Shown piece after piece: positions 1 through 8,742 of a DNA stretch of 26,657 bases (positions are counted from its first letter, which is position 1; the number at the start of each line of letters is the position of its first letter). Location of the stretch: the NCBI GenBank assembly GCA_002712305.1, contig PATE01000092.1, positions 1 to 26,657 of the forward strand. The letters are read 5' to 3'. The notes under the pieces are model-generated. The model did no database searches. It was not told the origin of the DNA and worked only from the letters and a program-made list of their open reading frames with translations. The stretch is from Gemmatimonadota bacterium. Its GTDB lineage: Bacteria > Latescibacterota > UBA2968 > UBA8231. Position numbers and translations under genes: made by a program.

Positions 1-378
1 AGGACTGCTCCATGAATCACCGCCATCATCACTGATCCAGATCCAGTTGCTCTGCTCGCCGCCGATATTCCCTCCCCCACGGCCGGCAATTCGATCGCAG
101 ACCACGATCAGACGACCGTCGCTCAAGCAGCTCACGCGGGGACAATTCCACCACGGATCGACCTTCGGATCGCCGCGCAGGGCGTCACTGATCGGCGACT
201 TTGCCGACCAGGTCCGGCCCCGATCATCGGAAGTGATCATCATGACTCGGGTGTACGATCGATCCCGATGGTGGGTGCACTCGGCAAAGACACACACGAG
301 TCGTTGCGACAGCGTGAGGGCCACGTCCGGGAAGGCTTCGTAGATCTCGTCGTCACGACTGACGATGAACTGTTCCAT
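1..378 (-). CDS. Sialidase-like Asp-box (BNR) protein, N-terminal part
   Basis: An open frame starts at the ATG at 378 and runs off the left edge, giving 126 codons with no stop. Two Asp-box motifs are visible, SDDRGRTW and SDDGGDSW. These mark the six-bladed propeller of exo-sialidases and related BNR-repeat proteins. No signal peptide is seen, so this may be a cytoplasmic or catalytically unrelated member. The start lies 8 nt after the stop of the upstream serine hydrolase, which suggests one transcript. An in-frame TGA lies just upstream of this start, so the start cannot be far off. The catalytic Arg triad cannot be judged because most of the gene lies outside the window, and the substrate is unknown. 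Confidence 0.75.
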   Translation of the reverse strand, partial: MEQFIVSRDDEIYEAFPDVALTLSQRLVCVFAECTHHRDRSYTRVMMITSDDRGRTWSAKSPISDALRGDPKVDPWWNCPRVSCLSDGRLIVVCDRIAGRGGGNIGGEQSNWIWISDDGGDSWSSP

Positions 379-385
379 CACATTC

Positions 386-1690
386 TCATCGATAAGGTTC
401 GAATCGACTCAGATCGGGTCGATGGCGTCGTGGTCGATCCACCTCGTATGCGTGAATCGCCCGACCCAGATTCGCCAGGAAAGGAAATCCGATCTCATCG
501 TAGGCATACTTCCCGTCGTCGAAGATGCCATTCTCGTTCACACAGATCACTGCTGTGAGCAGATACTCAACCCCTTCGTCGTAGTCGATGGTGTAGGCGT
601 TCTCCGTCATGTAGCCATACGCCACGCCCACCTTGTTGAAGACACGGATTCCAGGTTCGATCCGCTCTTTGTTGTCACCAAAGAGGGTGAACTTCACGTA
701 GCCATCCCAGTAGTGCTCGTCCTCGTACTTCGCGATACCACTCTCTCGCGGCAGTTGAGACATGGCCCGATAGATCAGGTCGAGATCCTGTGGCCCCAGA
801 TCGAAGCGTTGCTGTTCGGGCACGGCGTCCGGAAACAGCACCGCCTTCAGCATCGCCTGCAGATCACCGACGGCGATATAGTTCTTGCCGGTGAAATTCA
901 TCGGCTCTTCCACGAGCTGACCATCAGACACGTAACCCTTCCCCCGCAGAATCGGTGCTGGGGGCAGATAGGAATCATCGTTGCACACCAGAGGTTGCTC
1001 GTGCAGTACGTCGCCCGTCTCCGGATCGTAGAAGGTGATCGGATTCGTGCAGGCGTTTTCCTCGGGGGTGCGACTCACGGCAAGACGATGGTTGAGCCGG
1101 ACATGCTCGTAGCCCTTCGCCCACAACGCTTCATTGAGTTGCTTCTGACCGAGGAACTCGTAGAGGCGATTGTGTGCATCGTTGTCGCTGACAAGGAAGA
1201 TCTTTTGGATGTAGTGACCGATAGAAGGCACGCCAGCAGGGGTCGAGGCGTCATGGAGCACGGCGATCTGACCAGGGGCGGCGCTGTCGATGCGCACCGG
1301 CGTGTACGGGCCGACTCCCGCATGACTACGTCCCAGCTGTCTGATTTTCTCCAACGCGAGAAAGGCGACAGGCATCTTCACCGTGCTCGCCGGGTAGAAG
1401 TAGGCGTCCGGGTCTACGCGGTAAGCGTGTGAAGTGAACTCGGGGAAATTGTTCTGATCCCGATCGATCTGCGTGTAGAGGATCTGGATCTCGTAGTCGG
1501 TGGCTCGCCGGATGACGTGATCGGACCAATCAGGATGTTGCCGCAGGATCTGTTCGATGAGATTCTGCGGGCTACCGGCAGAATGTGTCATCGAACCACA
1601 GGACACCACCAGGAGCCAGGGCAGGATCCCGGCGAACAGCCAGCGGCAGCGAAAAAGGCCGGAATGACTGAAACGAGGTATGTCAGGCAT
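386..1690 (-). CDS. Class A beta-lactamase-fold serine hydrolase, lipoprotein
   Basis: Starting at the ATG at 1690 gives 434 aa with a clean signal peptide: basic n-region, hydrophobic stretch at about residues 17-30, and lipobox VVSC with Cys31. Two further in-frame starts exist up to 1735 but would put extra residues before the signal. The family motifs are present: STVK (Ser102, Lys105) as SxxK, SDN at 168-170, and KVG at about 353-355 in place of KTG. The protein is longer than ordinary class A beta-lactamases (about 290 aa), with an insertion between SDN and KVG. It is therefore more likely a periplasmic or surface peptidase or esterase of the beta-lactamase2 family than a resistance enzyme. 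It is followed at once by the sialidase-like gene. Function beyond serine hydrolase is not known. Confidence 0.8.
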   Translation of the reverse strand: MPDIPRFSHSGLFRCRWLFAGILPWLLVVSCGSMTHSAGSPQNLIEQILRQHPDWSDHVIRRATDYEIQILYTQIDRDQNNFPEFTSHAYRVDPDAYFYPASTVKMPVAFLALEKIRQLGRSHAGVGPYTPVRIDSAAPGQIAVLHDASTPAGVPSIGHYIQKIFLVSDNDAHNRLYEFLGQKQLNEALWAKGYEHVRLNHRLAVSRTPEENACTNPITFYDPETGDVLHEQPLVCNDDSYLPPAPILRGKGYVSDGQLVEEPMNFTGKNYIAVGDLQAMLKAVLFPDAVPEQQRFDLGPQDLDLIYRAMSQLPRESGIAKYEDEHYWDGYVKFTLFGDNKERIEPGIRVFNKVGVAYGYMTENAYTIDYDEGVEYLLTAVICVNENGIFDDGKYAYDEIGFPFLANLGRAIHAYEVDRPRRHRPDLSRFEPYR

Positions 1691-1789
1691 GGGCGCACGA
1701 TGCAGCATCGTAGCCTGAGGCCCAGGTAGTGTCAACCGACAGCGGATCCGCGCGGGCGAAGTCAGCGCTTGAGGCGTTCTTCCGGCGGT

Positions 1790-2146
1790 CTATCCAGACA
1801 GCTGCCAGGTGACGGCGAGGCGCACATCCGCCCCATTGTACTGTCGGCGACCACCGATGGGGGCCGCGAAGTCGTCCATCAGGGTGTATCCGACGCGCGC
1901 CCCGATAGAGAGGAATCTGACGGCGGGGAAATCCACGCCCGCACCGAATCGAAGCCCCAGAGTGCTCTTGTTCCTCTGCCATTTCTGCTCATCGAGCAAC
2001 AATCGACCTCTTTCCTGACTAAAGATCGTCGCCAGAGAAGCACTCAGAAAAGGCAACCAGCCCGACTCGCGCAGGAACCAGCGTCCACCCAACTGCCACG
2101 ATGTGAGACGAATCTCACGCAGACTCGACTGGCCATGGTGAAACAC
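1790..2146 (-). pseudogene. Outer-membrane beta-barrel fragment, 5'-truncated
   Basis: The 118-aa frame opens at a GTG and is preceded by an in-frame TGA. It reads as alternating hydrophobic and polar strands typical of a small barrel, for example FGAGVDFPAVRFLSIGARVG and a final strand VRLAVTWQL. There is no signal peptide, and only about 80 nt separate it from the divergent response regulator, so an export signal cannot fit. I read it as the C-terminal remnant of a barrel protein that lost its 5' part. Other possibilities are a frameshifted gene or chance. It is the only coding-like sequence between the serine hydrolase and the response regulator. Confidence 0.4.
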
Positions 2147-2186
2147 CGCTGGGCCAGCACAATGTCACCGGGCCCGATCGAAAAAA

Positions 2187-2205
2187 GTTACCTTAGGGGG
2201 GTAAC
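2187..2205. promoter_or_regulatory. Inverted repeat upstream of response regulator
   Basis: GTTACC, seven bases, then GGTAAC forms a perfect 6-bp dyad. It lies 21 bp before the response-regulator start and in the divergent intergenic region. It could be an operator or part of a promoter. There is no T-tract, so a terminator is less likely. Confidence 0.3.
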
Positions 2206-2226
2206 CTACGGAAGGAAGTTCGGGGA

Positions 2227-2594
2227 ATGGTCAAACCCGTTCTGATCGTCGATGACGACGAAGACATTCGCCTGATGCTGCGGACCTACCTGCGGCGATT
2301 CGACTTTGAGACTCGCGAGGCGGGCAATGCGTGGCAAGCGCTGGCTGCGGTACAGCAACCCGTCGATCTGATCGTCCTCGACCTGAGAATGCCTTTGACG
2401 TGAGTGGGGCAGATCTGATTCAGACCCTCGAGAGCCTGGGTCGGACGACGCCCATCATCGTGTTGTCCGGTTGGACCCAAGACCTCGACCGAGCCGCGCT
2501 GCCGAGCTTCGTGCGCGCTGTCATCGACAAGCCTGTCAAACTCGAGGCTTTCAAGGCTGCCATCGACCAGGTCCTACAGGGCGATCCGAGCTGA
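2227..2594 (+). pseudogene. Single-domain CheY-like response regulator, frameshifted
   Basis: The ATG at 2227 follows a purine-rich ribosome site (GGAAGGAAG) and opens a receiver domain. The acidic pocket (VDDDED), the phospho-acceptor Asp in LIVLDLRMP, and then a premature TGA at 2401 are seen. The rest of the domain continues in another frame from 2394: VSGADLIQ, the switch residue in IIVLSGW, and the invariant Lys in IDKPVK, ending at 2594. One base added after 2393 would join the two halves into a normal receiver of about 122 aa. All catalytic residues survive, so the break is either recent or an assembly or base-calling error next to CCTTT. There is no output domain, and no histidine kinase is visible nearby. 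Confidence 0.8.
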
Positions 2595-2616
2595 AGACGC
2601 GAGGCCGCCTGCTCGA

Positions 2617-4041
2617 CTACTCAGCCGCCAGCTCCGCCTCCACCTGCGCAAGCCGGCGGCGAATCCACACAGCCGCGACGATCGAAGACAACACGGCGGA
2701 TCCGACGAAGGACCACCAGACCGCCTGCAACCCCATGCCATAGAGTCGGGTCAGCACCCATGCGACGGGTACCGACACGAGCAGGACGCGCAATGTCGTG
2801 GTCACCAGGCTGGGCAGGCCGCTTCCCAGGCCTTGGAAAACCCTTCCGCTGATGATGCCGACGGTGACGAAGGGAAACCCGAGACACACGGTGCGGACGT
2901 AGTGGGTCGCCACGTCGACCACGCGAGGATCGGTTGTGAAAAGCCCTGCCAGCGAGGGTGCAAACAGCCAGAAGATGATAGCCATGCAGATGGCCATCAC
3001 CTCTCCCCAGAAGATCGTATAGCGAAGCGTCTCACGGATGAGGTCGACCCGCCGCGCTCCGATGAACATCCCCGCCAAAGTCACCTGGCTCGAGGACAGG
3101 GCGATCATGGGCAGGATGTAGATAGCATCCATCCGACCCCCGATTCCGAGACCCGCCACGGCTTCGGTGCCGAAGACGGACACGATTCGATTGTAGAACA
3201 TGCCACCCACGGCCATGATCATCATCGACGTCGAAGCGGGAAAACCCACCCGCAGAATGTCTCCGATGATCCGGGCAGAGGGGACGAAGTGTCTGAATCG
3301 GAACTCCACATACGACTGTTTACGTACGAGGATATAGACGATGAACGCAGCGAAGGCGGCGGCCTGACTTACGACGGTGGCCGTGGCCGCACCACGGATT
3401 CCCATATCCGCGCCAAAGATGAACAACGGGTCGAGAATGATGTTGAGGATCGTCCCCATGCCCTGGATCGCCATGGGTGTTCGTGTGTCCCCTTCGCCGG
3501 ATAAGATCGAACTGCAGGTCACGTTGACGATGGCCAGCAGAAAACCGGGGGCCACAATGCCGAAGTAGGCCGCTGCCATGTGCAGGGCTTCTCCGTGGGC
3601 ACCGAGTGCGGCCAGGATCGGCACGCGCAAACCCAGGGCCATCGCCACGATCCCGATCCCCACACCGACGGCCAGAACCAGGGCGTGTTCGGCCGCATTG
3701 TCGGCAGCGGTCTTGTCATCGCCACCGATGTGCCGTGCGATGAGGGAAGTCGCCCCTGTTCCGAGGCCGAAGGCGATGCCGATGAAAAAGAAAGCCAGGG
3801 GCAGGTTGAAGGTCAGCGCCGCAACGGCGTCCCCGCCAAGACGCCCCACGAAGGCCATGTCTGTCAGATTGTAGAGCATCTGGATGCCCATCCCCGCCAT
3901 CACGGGCAGCGATAGCTTCCAAACGGCCCGGCGAGGATTGGCGATGAATTCGGCGGTTCGATTGCGGTTGTCGACTGCGCTCACAGCTCCGTCCCTGCCG
4001 GGCGCATCCACAGCATCGCCGTCGTGTCGAGTTTCGGTCAT
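2617..4041 (-). CDS. MATE-family multidrug/Na+ (H+) antiporter
   Basis: This 474-aa polytopic protein has about 12 hydrophobic segments after a hydrophilic N-terminal tail of about 40 residues. The MATE pattern is clear near the N-terminus (LPVMAGMGIQMLYNLTDMAF, FVGRLGGDAVAAL) and the two halves are homologous, the second beginning around VGFPASTSMMIMAVGG. MATE proteins export cationic drugs or metabolites using ion gradients in the inner membrane. The start lies just after the end of an open frame that appears to extend the upstream permease, so it probably belongs to the metal-transport transcript. No strong Shine-Dalgarno sequence precedes the ATG. The substrate cannot be predicted. Confidence 0.9.
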   Translation of the reverse strand: MTETRHDGDAVDAPGRDGAVSAVDNRNRTAEFIANPRRAVWKLSLPVMAGMGIQMLYNLTDMAFVGRLGGDAVAALTFNLPLAFFFIGIAFGLGTGATSLIARHIGGDDKTAADNAAEHALVLAVGVGIGIVAMALGLRVPILAALGAHGEALHMAAAYFGIVAPGFLLAIVNVTCSSILSGEGDTRTPMAIQGMGTILNIILDPLFIFGADMGIRGAATATVVSQAAAFAAFIVYILVRKQSYVEFRFRHFVPSARIIGDILRVGFPASTSMMIMAVGGMFYNRIVSVFGTEAVAGLGIGGRMDAIYILPMIALSSSQVTLAGMFIGARRVDLIRETLRYTIFWGEVMAICMAIIFWLFAPSLAGLFTTDPRVVDVATHYVRTVCLGFPFVTVGIISGRVFQGLGSGLPSLVTTTLRVLLVSVPVAWVLTRLYGMGLQAVWWSFVGSAVLSSIVAAVWIRRRLAQVEAELAAE

Positions 4042-4168
4042 TTACGTTTTCTAAGAGGATTCGGACTCGGGCGGCTTCGCACCGATCTGCAGAACCTCGC
4101 CGTGCGATCGCGTGATGACAAGCACCACCGGAAGATCGCCAGGTGCAGTGGGACTGATATCCAGCAGG

Positions 4169-5455
4169 TCAGTGATTCTGCGAATCGTCAGGAATTCGCT
4201 TACCCTGCGGATCCAGACCGACATCAGCAACCAGCCCGCCAATCTCCTGCCGCAAGGATTGGTCGAGGTAGTGTTCGACGGCATCCGCCGGGCCGTGCAC
4301 GTGATCCTGCGGAAGTCCGAGTTGGTTGAGGTAGGTCTCCCACAGCCGATGACCACGCAATAATTGGAGCCCCTGACGGCGACCATCGGCGGTCAGATCT
4401 ACGGTGGCGTCTGCTTCAAGGGCCACCAGCCCCTTGCGACGCAGCAAGCGCATCGCCTGCCGTGCCATCCATGGATGCACCGAAGCCAGCCCAAGGGCAT
4501 CTCGTAGACGCCAGGTCTGGTCGGCACCAGTTTCGACCTGACGCACCATCCCCAGCAGGATGTGATCCTGGGCGACCTGGATGCTCAGCCGACCTCGCTG
4601 AAGGAGCTTGGCAAGCAAGCCCTGGCGCGGTGCGACCAGAACCGAAACTCCGAAAATTACCCCCAGCACCACGACGATGGCCCCTGCGATCGAGCTGTTC
4701 CATAGACCTGCCAGGTAGTAGCCCACCACGGCACTGACAGCCCCGAAGATGACGGCCAGGCCGAGGATCCGCGGCAGTCGATCACTCCACAGATAGGCAG
4801 AGGCACCGGGCACGATCAGCATGGCCACCACCAGAATGGCGCCCACGGACTCAAAGGAGGCGACGGTGGTGATCGAAACGGCACCCATCAACAGGTAGTG
4901 GATGAGGGTGGCACTGACGCCCACCGACAAGGACAGCCCCGGGTCGAAGGACGCCAGCGTCAACTCCTTGTACAGCAGACCGACAAACAGCAGATTGAAG
5001 ATCAGGACACCAGACAGGATCCACACCGGACGCGGTCCGTATTCCTGGTTGTCCCACAACAGCGTATCGAAGGGTGTGTAGGCAATCTCTCCGTACAGGA
5101 CGCACTCCTGATCGAGATCGACCTGTCCCGCGTAGACGGAGATCAGCACGACGCCCAGGGCGAACAGCGCAGTGAAGACGATGCCGATACTGGCATCTTC
5201 GGGGACGGCCCAGCGTCGGTGGAATGCTTCCACGAGCAGGGTCGTGAGCAGACCGAAGGCGGCAGCGCCAATGAACATGGGCAGGATGGCGCGCGAATCG
5301 CTCAAAAAGAAGGCAATCGCGATGCCAGGCAGCACGGCGTGGCTCAGCGCGTCACCGAGAAGGGACATTTTGCGCAGCACGAGAAACGTCCCCAGTAGCG
5401 CACAGGATGTGGCGGCCAACACACCCGTGAGAATAATCCAACCGGCGTCGGTCAT
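4169..5455 (-). CDS. troD: Metal ABC transporter permease fused to DtxR-like domain (TroD-like)
   Basis: Residues 1 to about 270 form an ABC-3 family permease for Mn, Zn or Fe with eight or nine membrane segments, beginning TGVLAATSCALLGTFLVLRK and containing the conserved GDALSHAVLPG loop. Residues of about 285-428 are a winged helix plus metal-binding and dimerisation helices of the DtxR/MntR type: GHRLWETYL, then DAVEHYL with the conserved Glu-His pair, then DPQGKRIP. The start overlaps the end of the preceding permease by 4 nt (ATGA). The annotated end comes soon after GKRIP. A second frame continues for about 45 codons to a stop at 4051, so the true C-terminus may have been altered by a frameshift. 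It would pair with the upstream permease to form the membrane channel. Confidence 0.9.
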   Translation of the reverse strand: MTDAGWIILTGVLAATSCALLGTFLVLRKMSLLGDALSHAVLPGIAIAFFLSDSRAILPMFIGAAAFGLLTTLLVEAFHRRWAVPEDASIGIVFTALFALGVVLISVYAGQVDLDQECVLYGEIAYTPFDTLLWDNQEYGPRPVWILSGVLIFNLLFVGLLYKELTLASFDPGLSLSVGVSATLIHYLLMGAVSITTVASFESVGAILVVAMLIVPGASAYLWSDRLPRILGLAVIFGAVSAVVGYYLAGLWNSSIAGAIVVVLGVIFGVSVLVAPRQGLLAKLLQRGRLSIQVAQDHILLGMVRQVETGADQTWRLRDALGLASVHPWMARQAMRLLRRKGLVALEADATVDLTADGRRQGLQLLRGHRLWETYLNQLGLPQDHVHGPADAVEHYLDQSLRQEIGGLVADVGLDPQGKRIPDDSQNH

Positions 5456-6792
5456 GTGCCGACCTCATTCCGTTCACGACCGGCGGGTCGATACTGGCTG
5501 CCACTGCCATGAATATCGACGACTCGCTCGGTATCGATTCCATGATCTCGCTGCAGGATCTCCTCCAATCGCTCGAGAATATCCGGTGTGAGGAGATGCT
5601 CGACCTCGTCGGCGGGTCGATCGACGTGGTCGGCGCTCAGAATGTCGCGATAGACAAGGTAGTGTTCCCACAAACGATGGGACTTCACGACGAAGGTGCC
5701 TTCGGCCAAACCCTGTGCCGTTGCCTGCACGTGCCCATCTCTGCAATCCACAAGATGGAGACGCCGCAAGCGACGCGCTTCACCGGCGACACGACGGCGT
5801 TCCCAGCCAAGTTCCTGCACCAGTTCGTCCACGCGAAAACGGGTCGCATTGTCGGAGCGTTCCTGCAATACGACCAGTGCTCGCAGGAGATGATGGCGGC
5901 GCTCTCGTAGTACATTAGAACGCTGTCGTCGCCATCGCGCCAGCAACCCACGCCGGGGCGCCAGCAACCCGGACAGGACAAACAGACCTGTCGCCACCAG
6001 CACCATGACCGGACCGGTCGGCACTCGAGGTGCCTGGGCGCTGAGGAAAGTACCCGACGCGCCCGAGAGACCGCCGATGAATGCAGCCAGCACGACCATC
6101 ACGTGCAGCCGTTCCGTCCAAAAGCGCGCTGCCACGGCAGGCGTGATCAGCATGGCCGCAATGAGGACGACCCCCACTGCCTGCAGACCCACCATGACGG
6201 TCAACACGATGAGTCCCATGAGCGCGAGATCCACACGCTGCAGAGAATAGCCGAGAGACTGCAGGAATTTCGGATCGAAGATCAGGGCCTTGAATTCTTT
6301 GTACAGCAAGAGGACGACGACTATGATAAGCAGACTCATCACCGACATGACGCGTACGTCGTCTTCCACCATCGATGCGGCCTGACCAAAGAGAAACTTA
6401 TCCAGCCCCGCTTGATTGCCGACCAGACTCCGCTGGATATGGGTCAGCAGAACGATACCGATCCCAAAAAAGACGGTGAGCACGATTCCGATGGCTGCAT
6501 CCGCCTTGATGCGGGTCCGCGTGGTGATGAACTGAATCAGGAGCACACCGAGCACACCGGTACAGGTGGCGCCACTGATGAGCACAGGCAGCGATTTACT
6601 GCCCGTCCACAGAAAGGCGAGGGCCACTCCCGGCAGCGCCGCGTGGGCAAGCGCGTCCCCCATGAGCGAGCGTCGCCGCAGGACCGCGAAACTGCCGAGG
6701 ACACCGCCCGTTGCGCCGATCAGGAGTGAGCCGAACAGGACGGAGCGAACCGTCGCATCGTGCAGGTGCAGAACATGGAGGAAATCAAACAC
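5452..6792 (-). CDS. troC: Metal ABC transporter permease fused to DtxR-like domain (TroC-like)
   Basis: The 446-aa protein begins with an ABC-3 type permease of about 280 residues with the conserved loop GDALAHAALPGVALAFLW and eight or nine hydrophobic segments. After a basic linker (LLARWRRQRSNVLRERR) comes a winged helix (about 305-355) and a DtxR-like dimerisation segment with SHRLWEHYL and DEVEHLL. The His, Glu and Glu-His positions used as metal ligands in DtxR proteins are kept, so this domain may sense cytosolic metal and gate transport. The gene starts 10 nt after the ATPase stop and overlaps the second permease by 4 nt. Fusions of this kind are known in several phyla, but their role is not well settled. 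Confidence 0.92.
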   Translation of the reverse strand: MFDFLHVLHLHDATVRSVLFGSLLIGATGGVLGSFAVLRRRSLMGDALAHAALPGVALAFLWTGSKSLPVLISGATCTGVLGVLLIQFITTRTRIKADAAIGIVLTVFFGIGIVLLTHIQRSLVGNQAGLDKFLFGQAASMVEDDVRVMSVMSLLIIVVVLLLYKEFKALIFDPKFLQSLGYSLQRVDLALMGLIVLTVMVGLQAVGVVLIAAMLITPAVAARFWTERLHVMVVLAAFIGGLSGASGTFLSAQAPRVPTGPVMVLVATGLFVLSGLLAPRRGLLARWRRQRSNVLRERRHHLLRALVVLQERSDNATRFRVDELVQELGWERRRVAGEARRLRRLHLVDCRDGHVQATAQGLAEGTFVVKSHRLWEHYLVYRDILSADHVDRPADEVEHLLTPDILERLEEILQRDHGIDTERVVDIHGSGSQYRPAGRERNEVGT

Positions 6793-6802
6793 GTCCAGGT
6801 CC

Positions 6803-7720
6803 TTATCCTCTGCCGCGTTCGTAGTCCTGCACAGCCTGAGCTGCTTGCGAGAGCACGGTCAGACGGCCGCCGTAGGTCTTGTTCAGCGTTGTATCGTTGA
6901 ACACTTCCTCCGTCGGGCCACTGGCCACGACACGCATATTGAGCATGATGAGCCAATCGAAGTAGCGGGTCACCGTCTGCAGATCGTGATGCACCACGAG
7001 AATCGTCTTGCCTTGAGCCCGCAGTTCCATGAGGATGTCGATGATCGCACGTTCCGTCGCCGCATCGACACCGGCGAAGGGTTCATCCATCAGGTAGACC
7101 TTCGCATCCTGAGCCAGAGCTCGAGCCAGGAAGACTCGCTGCTGTTGACCACCAGACAACTGGCTGATCTGCCGATGGGCATACTCTCCCATGCCCACCT
7201 TTTCCAGGGCCTCGTGTGCTAGTTGCTTGTCCTGTTTCGACGGACGCCGAATCCAGCCCACGTGACCGAATCGCCCCATGGTGACCACCTCGAGGGCGCT
7301 GATCGGAAAATCCCAGTCCACAGACTCGCGCTGGGGCACATATCCGACGATGCGGCGCATCTCTTCATAGGGCTTGCCATAAATCCGGACCCACCCGGAT
7401 GCCTTGGGTACCAGATTCATGATTGCCAGGATCATCGTGCTCTTGCCGGCGCCATTGGGACCCACGATCCCGACGAGTTGCCCTTCGGGCACGTCGAGGT
7501 CCACGTCCCACAGAACCGGCTTGCGATGGTAGGCGATGGTCATATCGTGAATACGAATGGGAATCGACGCAGGATCGAGATCGGGCAATAGTTGAATCGA
7601 TGGCGAATCCGTCGATGGGTCTGCCGCCTGATTGATCGAATCGCCGGTTGAGGCACCGGCTGAGCGCGATGCCCCTTCGACATCTTGCGGTGCACCATCA
7701 GGTCGAGACGCGTCCGTCAT
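6803..7720 (-). CDS. troB: Metal ABC transporter ATP-binding protein (TroB-like)
   Basis: This is a 305-aa cytoplasmic ATPase. Walker A is GPNGAGKST at 87-95, the signature is LSGGQQQRVFLARAL, Walker B is VYLMDEPFAGVD, and the H-loop His sits in ILVVHHDL. The first 55 residues are a low-complexity acidic and Ser-rich tail that most homologues lack. An internal Met at residue 60 would remove it, but the ATG at 7720 overlaps the troA stop by 4 nt (ATGA), which supports the long form. The protein powers metal import through the two downstream permeases. Confidence 0.93.
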   Translation of the reverse strand: MTDASRPDGAPQDVEGASRSAGASTGDSINQAADPSTDSPSIQLLPDLDPASIPIRIHDMTIAYHRKPVLWDVDLDVPEGQLVGIVGPNGAGKSTMILAIMNLVPKASGWVRIYGKPYEEMRRIVGYVPQRESVDWDFPISALEVVTMGRFGHVGWIRRPSKQDKQLAHEALEKVGMGEYAHRQISQLSGGQQQRVFLARALAQDAKVYLMDEPFAGVDAATERAIIDILMELRAQGKTILVVHHDLQTVTRYFDWLIMLNMRVVASGPTEEVFNDTTLNKTYGGRLTVLSQAAQAVQDYERGRG

Positions 7721-8673
7721 CGTAGAGCTTCCACGATGGTCGTCACATTCGTGCGGACCATCCCGATATAGGTATCAGCGCCACTGCCCGCCTCACCCAT
7801 CGCATCGGAATAGAGCGTACCGCCGATCATCACCTCGTGTCCCCGCGCCAGGCAGCCTTCACGAACTGCATTGATCGATCGCTCGGGCACACTGCTCTCG
7901 ACGAAAATCGCGGGAATCTTCCGGTCGGAGATCAGATCCACGAGGCGGCGCACGTCGTTGACGCCGTATTCTGCAACCGTCGAGATCCCCTGCAAGCCGA
8001 GGACCTCGAGGCCATAAGCCTGCCCGAAGTATCCGAAGGCATCGTGTGCCGTGACCAGAACGCGACGCTCCGGTGGAATCGAGGCGACCTTTTCACTGAC
8101 CCAGGCATTCAGGTCCACCAGTTGACGATCGTATCGTTGTGCCCGCACCTGAAAGGAGTCCGCATGAGCCGGCGCTGCCTCACTCAGAGCGGTCTGGACG
8201 GCGCTGATCGTCTGTCGCCAGAGCCCCACATCAAACCAGATGTGGGGATCGAAGTGCCCTTTAAATTCCGGTGGACGTCGCAGGGATGACTCATCGATGA
8301 CATGGGAGACGGCCACGACGGTTTTGTTCCTCGACATCTTGATGAAGATGTCCTCCATCTTTCCTTCGAGGAACAGGCCGTTGTAAACGATCAGATCTGC
8401 ATTCGACAGATGGCCGAGATCACCTTGGGTCGCCTTGTAGTAGTGAGGATCGACACCGGGCCCCATCAGACCGACGACGGAGACCCGATCGCCCCCGATC
8501 GTGCTCACCAGATCGGTGATCATGCCCGTTGTGGCCACGATCTGCAAACGATCAGACGTGTCGCCTTTGTCGGGGCTCGAACAGCCTGAGAAGATCACGG
8601 GGATACAGATCAGGACACAGAAAAGTGACATGATCCGTCGAGACGGATTCGGGACCAGAGTGCGCTTGGGCAC
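7717..8673 (-). CDS. troA: Metal-binding periplasmic lipoprotein (TroA-like)
   Basis: The 318-aa cluster A-I solute-binding protein has a lipobox ending FSGC at Cys31. Likely metal ligands are the His in GVDPHYYKA, the His in FDPHIWFDV, the His in TAHDAFGYFGQAYG, and the Asp in GGTLYSDAMGEAG. From memory, the third ligand is His in Treponema TroA and zinc binders but Glu in the Mn binder PsaA, so the preferred metal (Mn, Zn or Fe) is open. The start is a GTG with GGAG nine bases upstream; an internal ATG at 8631 is the alternative. This is the first gene of a troABCD-MATE operon, with the promoter and operator just upstream. Confidence 0.92.
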   Translation of the reverse strand: MPKRTLVPNPSRRIMSLFCVLICIPVIFSGCSSPDKGDTSDRLQIVATTGMITDLVSTIGGDRVSVVGLMGPGVDPHYYKATQGDLGHLSNADLIVYNGLFLEGKMEDIFIKMSRNKTVVAVSHVIDESSLRRPPEFKGHFDPHIWFDVGLWRQTISAVQTALSEAAPAHADSFQVRAQRYDRQLVDLNAWVSEKVASIPPERRVLVTAHDAFGYFGQAYGLEVLGLQGISTVAEYGVNDVRRLVDLISDRKIPAIFVESSVPERSINAVREGCLARGHEVMIGGTLYSDAMGEAGSGADTYIGMVRTNVTTIVEALR

Positions 8674-8742
8674 GTGACATCGCTCCGATGGGAATTGCTG
8701 TCGGCGTGAACCGGGCAGGTGGAACTCGTGTATAGGCGAGCG

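Noticed and set aside
365-1432. Long plus-strand open frame opposite the serine hydrolase
   Set aside because: It is the antisense of a gene with clear motifs in GC-rich DNA; its translation has no recognisable domain.
386-1690. Antibiotic-resistance beta-lactamase
   Set aside because: It has the fold motifs, but the KVG variant, greater length, lipoprotein form and neighbours do not support a resistance call.
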